Below, one piece after another: positions 57,374 through 64,000 of a stretch of DNA of 64,000 nt (positions are counted from its first letter, which is position 1; every line of letters begins with the position of its first letter). Location: NCBI GenBank assembly GCA_036250195.1, contig JAVHZZ010000006.1, forward strand, positions 162,185,224 through 162,249,223, written 5' to 3'. This stretch comes from Mixophyes australis (lineage: Eukaryota > Chordata > Amphibia > Anura > Limnodynastidae). The translations under genes were made by a program, and so were the position numbers. Below the pieces are notes generated by a model. That model saw only the letters and a program-made list of their open reading frames with translations. It had not been told where the DNA came from and searched no databases.

Positions 57374-58831
57374 GGGGGTGCATAGATGTAGCTTATATAT
57401 ACATTAGTAAGTGTCACAATACATGTAGGAGGTACGTTGACGCAGCTCAGGTAGAGAGTGAGGAGTCTAACGCATCCCGTGGTCTTCTACAGGAACCCCC
57501 ACAAGGAGGTATGGGTTTCGCTGCTGGGGAGTGATAAAATAATAAAAATAACTGGCATGTACTTAGCTAAGTCCACAATACATGTTAGTAAGGAGATGGT
57601 TCTCTAATACAGTAGACACAGATTGGCAGATTGACAGTCCCGCTTTGCAGTAATGCACTGTGTAGGTTTGGTTGAATTATACTAAGGGGTAGTGGTGTTA
57701 CAGTCACAAATTGACTGCAATTGAAGCTTTTTGACCTTTATCCGAATTCTTTAGACCACTATACGAAAAATTTGGGAGGATGTTACACTTTCTGTAATGG
57801 AATGAGGAAGTTATAACTTTACTTTTTAACAGTGCAGCAGTATAATTTCAGGTAACACTGGAAATTGTATTTTACCATTATCATTAATTTCTGTTAATGC
57901 CAATTTTTGGATTTAGTGATCCTTTAAGATCTTATCTCACTAATCTAATAAATGCTATTTTTAAAATGCGTTTGACTAGGGTCAGAGTGCATTACTGTAT
58001 TCAGTCTTCATCGTCTGCTCATCGTGAGATGTTTCTCGTTTAGCCAATCAGATCAGAATGCTCACAACAGCACAGTGCTTCTGGAGTTGAGAGCCTAACA
58101 GCACAGAGTAGTGGTATGGGACTTTAATAAAACTGATGCATAAAGATTGTCAGTGCATCTCTATATGAAACGAAGATCATAACTCCAACTTGTTTCCTCT
58201 TAAATTCAAGTTGTGTTGAAGCAAGACAGCTGCCTCACAATCTATCCTGTATTTTGCCTGTATACCATGTCAGTTGATCTATTACATAATTTCTACTAGG
58301 GACAAGTGAACCTACTGCAATTCAATTTTCAGGTCATGTTATTACTTCACAGTATTGTTATAGTTCTACACAAACCAGCAAAGTGAATGAGCTCTGGGAA
58401 CTACACTGCTTTTTAAGGGATACCAGATTTCTAATTTCTTCTTGTGATTTGTTTTTTTCTCAACAATATAGAATATGACCAGTGTTTTACCGGGTTCAAG
58501 ACTGTGCAAAACCTGCACCAAACTGCACTTTGCATTGCCAAATTGTTTAGTCTGGATTGCTTTTACTCCTCTTACATTTTCATAGTGTTGGGACAATGTA
58601 GCTGAACACAGGAACTGTTTAGAATTGATGATGCCTTAGAACAAATACAGCTCAAATTAGTATTTGCATGCCCGACATACTGATACCAGTCTGTCATTCA
58701 CCCTTTCCTTTATTTTACTGTGAAAGATAAATGGTTGCTAAAGACCAAACAACAAGAAATTAAATGAAAAACTAGTAAAATTAACATAAAACCATTTCTA
58801 TTCTTCTCCTCTGAGTAGTACAAGCCTTATC
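57374..58831. other. No recognisable gene
   Basis: AT-rich sequence; no element recognised. Confidence 0.5.
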
Positions 58832-58863
58832 CGTGCTGGGCATTATAGATAATGCCCAGCACG
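58832..58863. repeat. Perfect hairpin, 15-bp arms and 2-bp spacer
   Basis: CGTGCTGGGCATTAT, AG, ATAATGCCCAGCACG. No T-tract or gene context gives it a clear role. Confidence 0.95.
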
Positions 58864-61800
58864 TTGCCGTGTGCTGGAATAATAAAGTTGTGTGGTCCCC
58901 ATTCTAGGTGATCTTTTCTATCATATATAATTCTAGCACAGAATGGAGAACACTTTACACAGCAGACCAGTTGCTGTTAATCTACTATAATACTTAAACA
59001 CACAGGGCCTTATGTAGAATTGGATACAATCTATGCTTACAATTTAAGCGTAAATTGCATCCCATAGTTTACATAGTATTCCGAGCCACTGGTAAAGCAA
59101 AGCAAAATGTGTATATTTTTCTCAGATACACTTTAGGCATATCCTCCACAAAGGCTCCTAAGAAGGGCGTTAAGAAACGTATTACTCACTGCACATGAAT
59201 GTTGGGAGAAGTCCAGGGACTATCAGTACAGGACTATTTTTTCAGGAAGGGGGGCAGCACTTTTTTGTTGGCCTGATTACCCTAAACACATTCCCTGTTA
59301 TTTTGTGTTTTGCCCAGCCTGTCATAGCCTGGTGCAGGTTGCTGCTTTTGCAGGGGGAACCATTCTGTTCATCCCTCCCACATTCAAGGTAAGAAGCCCA
59401 GTCTACGAGCACTGGTCCTTGATAAACTTTTATGGGTTTTTTTTTTTACGTAATTTTTTTTTTTTTTTAACAGTGCATAGGTTTGTGATGATTATCATCA
59501 TCAGCAACACAGATCTTTGCTCTAGAGGTTGAATTCCCGCAAGAGATATGTCATCTGACAGAAGTATCTGTGGATTTATTCCCCTCTTACTGAATCGCAG
59601 TTACATAAGCGCACAAAATCTTCATACGTTTGTTTTAAGCAATTTCGTACATTGTATCTAACTCTAAATGACCGCCAAAATATTTCATACTGGACAACAG
59701 GCCTCCCTACACAAAGGCATCTTCCTATATTCCCTCTTATGGGCACCAAATCTCATCTGAGCATTTATGTCGTTTGATATGGAAAATTATACCGCAGTCT
59801 CTGTATGCTTTGTTAATACTGAACTTGTGTTTAGCCCTCCAATAAAGTATATCTCCAGTTGTTGTTTTCTTCTGAGGCGACTATTTAAAGGGCCTATAAA
59901 TTATCTGACAGTAGTAAATGAAATAGAATCACACTGGAATTATAGGAAAAATATGAGGGGATTTCATTAAAAGCCTTTGAATTTATTTCAAGTATGAACC
60001 TTTCATTACTGGGCTGCTTTTTCTATCCCTTGTTTTCTTTATGATCGCCTTAGGATGTCGGTATAAAATAATGCACAGCTGTTTTCAGATTATTATCATT
60101 GACAATGCAATACTTCCTATTGTTGTATCGCACGAGAGTTACAATTTTTCTTTCCTCTTTTCATAAAAGTGGAGGGAGCAGAACGTGGAGGCAAATTGTC
60201 TTTGAAATGGTGTTAATTACACATATATTTTTTGTTCATTCCATTCCTCTCACTTTTTCTTTTTCTCTGTACTTTTGTCTCTCAAATTCAAATAAACTTT
60301 ATTGACATGACCGAAAACAAGTTCAGTATTTGCAAAGCATAAAAGAATAGAGGGTGTTCAGGAGAAGGCTGTCAAATTTTAGCCCCAGGGAACAAGACTC
60401 AACTCAGCAGCCTATTAGGAACATTTTAAAGGAAAAAATGCAGGTGGCCCAGTGACCCAGCACAAGGTAGCCCACTATAGGACCGGCCCCGGGGGTGTTT
60501 GTGTGCAAATCCTCAGGATATTTAATTATTTTGGTGTTTTATAGAGTTCCTCTCACTCTGTGGCAGGTGCTGATATATTGTGTAGCTCTTTTGACTATTG
60601 ATTTATTTTCCCAGAAGCATAAACAGTTTTCTTTGAACCTCTATGAAAATAGACTGGAAAAGTTTGGGATGCGAGTTGAGAGTCTGGGGTGAATGTTTTT
60701 TACATTGCTCACACTCCTGGCACAACCTGCTCTCCCTTGGCTTTTTTGTTTTCTATTATTCCTCTTCTGTGCCTGCCTGTGATTGCCTCTGTATCTGTTT
60801 TTTTTTAACTTTTCCTTTATATATTGTCAACTGGTAATCTCCTTTTAGTGACTGGTAAATTCTTACTTTCCTTGACACTTTCTACTTTTCCAGTTTGCTG
60901 GGTATTGCTCATTTAACTTACATTTTTTAAATTGCTTTCAAGGAGCTGTAAAGTCTGCTAGAGAAAATAACATCCGCATAGATCTTACCTGCTCACGATG
61001 CACCACTAGGACATCCCCAAAAGGGCACCACGTGGGATGTATCAATTATCCTTGAAGTCTTGTCCTCACAGGAATTCTCTGGTCAGAAAATGCTATCACC
61101 AATGCCCTTCAAGGTAAAAAAAACACTCACACAAGGACAAACGAACACAAAGACAGGGACCATTCACCAGAACATCTGTTTTCTTGATTGCTGTGTATTC
61201 CCTCTCAGCGGCGGTATGGGCAAACCGCACGGATACCTCCCCACACGGCACAGAAATACATAATACATTGGATAGGGAGAGAACAGCAGCACACAGCAAA
61301 CAATAACAACAAGCAATGCAAATGCTTCAACAATACAATAACACAATACAATAAGGACCATCCCTGACCTACCATTGATGGGGGCTTGAACACAGGGTGC
61401 AGAAATGCAAGATACAGGGATAATTTACAGCTACGTGACCACTGCAAAATGGCCGTTGGGGATATTAGGCAGGAGAATGGGGATCAAAATGGCAGCACCA
61501 GACCAGGCGAGGTATCTAAAATTGGGGCTGACTTCCTATTTGCTGACAGGCCTAGCGCCTAAATTGTCCCTACACGTCTAGTGAGCTGAATTAGTGTCAT
61601 CTTTTCTAGGCTCTGAGCCTAGTCATATTTCTTCACAGGCTCTCAGCCTGAATTACTATGCAGGGCAGCCTGAAATTACTGTGCCAAAGTGTAAGATAAA
61701 TACCTACAATAGACTAATGGGCCCCCTTGGGCCTTTTGTTTCACTCTCTGCTGCATAGGCCTACTGATCAAAATTGTGCCCACGGGTTATGTGCCCAACA

Positions 61801-62595
61801 CTGGTCACAGCAGGCAAGAATAGAAGTATGGAGAAACATACTTAAATGCTACATGCAGGGATCAGATGTCCTCCGCACCATTTCTTTCTTCAAGTCTTCC
61901 AGCCAGCGGCTCCTTTGCACCTGCTTGAGGAGGCTCTGACTTCATCAGTCACTGGCGCCTGTCTTCTATTTTTTCACTCCTCTGTCCTGTCCTGTCCTTC
62001 TTCTTCAGCTTCCTGCAACAGTCTGACTAGACCAGTGCATCAGTAAAAATTAAAGACATAGAGAGCTGCATTTGCATCACCACAGCCCAAAAGTGAAATG
62101 GCTGACAGTGAGACATGATTGGCTCACAATCCTGGTCATTGAATGGCTGATAGCGAGTGTTCAGATTCGATGTTAACAATTCTGAGGAGCAAGCAAGAGA
62201 AACCAGACTTACCTGTGCTTGAACGGAAGTCTGTTAAGTTTTTCAATTTCTTTGTCTCCTGGCCGGCTCCATTCTTATCCTCTGTGTGGCTCCTCTTCTT
62301 CACCCTCTTCATGGGCACTGCTCCAGGGAGACACATTGTTTCAGAGGTTTGGGATGGATAGAAATCCGAGAAAGTGTTTTTGGCCACATGATTTATACAG
62401 GGGCTAACGGCTGAGCACTGCTTTATGGTGGCTTGAAGTGGGACAGTGTGATCAGTTTAGCAGCATCCTTTTCTCCACTGCAATGAGTACATAGTATCTG
62501 TCTAGCTAACACTGCAGTGCACTGTTTTATGTGTTCATGTGTTCTTACACAATTCCACAAGTGGCAGGGCCCCATATGTCAATTCCGTAAAGGAG
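58864..62595. other. No recognisable gene
   Basis: Mixed AT-rich and moderate-GC sequence with only small frames. CCGGCCCCGGGGGTG near 60482 and the 61.0-61.5 kb stretch look repeat-derived, but no ends could be paired. Confidence 0.4.
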
Positions 62596-62599
62596 TCTT

Positions 62600-62960
62600 T
62601 CCTTTACATTCCTTCTTTCCTCTCTCTGTCTGTTATATTTTTCTCTTATCTCTTTCCTCTGTACTTCCTTTGTCTCTCTCTCTTTCTCTTCCATTCCCTC
62701 CATATTTCCTTTGTTTCTCTCTATCTTTTCCATTCCCTCCATATTTCCTTTGTCTCTCTCTCTCTTTCTCTTCCATTCCTTCCGTATTTCCTTTGTCTCT
62801 CCCTCTCTCTCTTCTATTCCTTTTTTTCTTTCATTTATACATACTGTTTTTACCTTTCCTCTGTATCTTTTTCTTTTATTTGCTCTGTCTCTTTCCTTTC
62901 TCTCACTCTCTATTTTTCCTTCTTTATTCTTCCTCCCCTCTGTCCATTCTACTTTCTCTC
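62600..62960 (+). repeat. Polypyrimidine minisatellite
   Basis: About 360 bp almost purely of C and T on the plus strand. Recognisable 45-60-bp units contain 'TTCCATTCCCTCCATATTTC' and 'CTTTGTCTCTCTCTC'. The long low-complexity frames on both strands here come from this composition. Confidence 0.93.
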
Positions 62961-63831
62961 TCCTATTCACGTACTATATACTATAAGTTTACATATTCTG
63001 TATAGTTTCACCAGCATCCATATTTACATCTCTCCATGTCCCACCTGATTCTCCCCAGCTGGATATCTGACCTTGTACACAGACCCGTGTATTCCTCTAT
63101 AACCACTTTGTTACAATGATGCTGACAGACTGTTACACATTGTAAATACAAACGTCCAAACACATTACCAGTTTCTCAGTGACAATTTGTGTGGTGACAC
63201 TGAGTGACAAGCTCTTGCACTCGTGTCACTTTACATAATATCATCTTTACTGTAAAATGACATGGCAGTCAAATACGAGCCGTTGAATTCTGCTAATGCT
63301 GGAAATGCTCCGGTGTGTTACTTCAAGCATAAATCTAAGCTTGTAATTCATATTGCATATTAAACATTTGGAGTCAAATCAGTCATCTTATCCCTTAGAA
63401 CAGTGCTGGGCAGCATAATATATTTAGTCCCATAGCAGTACCTAACATAACCTTAGCAAGGCAACTTCAGATTATTTTATGAGACCAGGGAAGCAACATG
63501 AGGTGTTCTGTATGGCTCACTAGACAAACTAGTGTAAAAGAGAGGGGTAAATTATTGATTAGGAGGGCCACATGTCAATTATCACTGCTTTACAAATTCT
63601 CAGTCATGTCTTATTTTGACAGTTATCAATTTGTATAATTTAATTATGTAGGGACAATTATGAAATGTTTCTGAGGTGCATGGAATGGGATGTGAAACTC
63701 TACAGAACAAGGCAAAAACCATTTTGAAAGGTCCAGCATTGTCTCAAGATATTCAGTTCCCCATTGTGGGCTGAGGAATTCATAGACACTATCTCACATA
63801 CCAATCTGTTTATATCATCTTTGCATCAGCA
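62961..63831. other. Unassigned sequence upstream of the candidate exon
   Basis: AT-rich; no repeat structure recognised. If the exon at 63875 is real, this is its promoter-proximal flank. Confidence 0.4.
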
Positions 63832-63838
63832 TATAAGA
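63830..63838 (+). promoter_or_regulatory. Candidate TATA box
   Basis: CATATAAGA lies 43 bp upstream of the ATG at 63875, which would place transcription start near 63860 and give a very short 5' leader. Confidence 0.35.
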
Positions 63839-63874
63839 ACCAACAGGATCTTCTGTTCTTCAGTTTTTTAGGTC

Positions 63875-63937
63875 ATGAGAGATTTTGCTCAGTTCTCCTT
63901 CTGCTGCATCCTATTTGCCTCCATTACCCATATAAAG
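63875..63937 (+). CDS. Candidate first coding exon of a secreted-protein gene (host)
   Basis: ATG followed by 20 open codons, giving MRDFAQFSFCCILFASITHI and then K, ending exactly at a splice-donor consensus AAG|GTAATG (donor at 63938). The peptide has a hydrophobic core (FCCILFA) typical of a signal peptide. A TATA box lies at a suitable distance upstream. The exon would end in phase 0. The rest of the gene would be outside the window. I do not recognise the family. Short frames next to GT are common by chance, so only the combination of TATA, ATG, hydrophobic core and donor supports it. Confidence 0.35.
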
Positions 63938-64000
63938 GTAATGCTTCTCACATGCAGCTCTATAATTATTAACACAATTACAAAGCCATATTAGAAGATG

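Noticed and set aside
62517..63048. Frames of 162 and 169 codons rich in Phe, Ser and Leu, and a 141-codon antisense frame rich in Arg, Glu and Lys
   Set aside because: Low-complexity translation of the polypyrimidine repeat.

Overview
The window is almost entirely repeat-derived DNA from a large vertebrate genome, most likely an anuran amphibian. This rests on its mix of transposons: Penelope-like elements (PLEs) with GIY-YIG endonucleases and hammerhead-like terminal motifs, L2-type LINEs with the 'AAAGCGCT...ATAAATAAATGATGATG' tail, L1/Tx1-type LINEs, many short hAT-type elements, Tc1 elements and a serine-tRNA-primed LTR element. I recognise no complete host gene. The best host-gene candidate is a first exon with a TATA box, a short signal-peptide reading frame and a splice donor at 63832-63943. 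The species call is an inference; I cannot name the species.

1-8 kb: a degenerate PLE (+) is split by a 3.05 kb hAT element that carries its own 8-bp duplication, a G-rich minisatellite and a nested Tc1 copy. Tail-to-tail with it lies a second PLE fragment (-), fused to a 2.2 kb L2 LINE (-); one 390-codon frame crosses that junction. 8-23 kb: L1 fragments, three L2 pieces, an LTR with a tRNA-Ser-like primer site and a decayed, unrecognised 475-codon frame, two palindromic MITEs, and a 1169-bp solo LTR built around a 74-bp minisatellite.

23-36 kb: two related short hAT elements, two PLE terminal-repeat insertions with target duplications and hammerhead-like ends, a 1.9 kb hAT-type element filled with tandem repeats, a palindromic MITE and a 5'-truncated L2. 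36-46 kb: mostly unassigned AT-rich sequence, with a local duplication (41.56-42.58 kb versus 43.89-45.36 kb) in which each copy carries an insertion the other lacks. 46-57.4 kb: hAT-like and Tc1 fragments, a PLE with an inverted copy of its own 3' region, a 0.5 kb near-perfect snap-back palindrome, a SINE, and a second copy of the tandem-repeat-rich hAT family.

57.4-64 kb: no recognisable gene until the end; a perfect 15-bp-arm hairpin, a polypyrimidine minisatellite, and the candidate first exon. The coding capacity seen is all mobile-element protein (reverse transcriptase, endonuclease, transposase, LTR-element polyprotein), and nearly all of it is broken by frameshifts or stops. All family calls were made by reading motifs without a database search; element edges come from target-site duplications where stated and are otherwise approximate.
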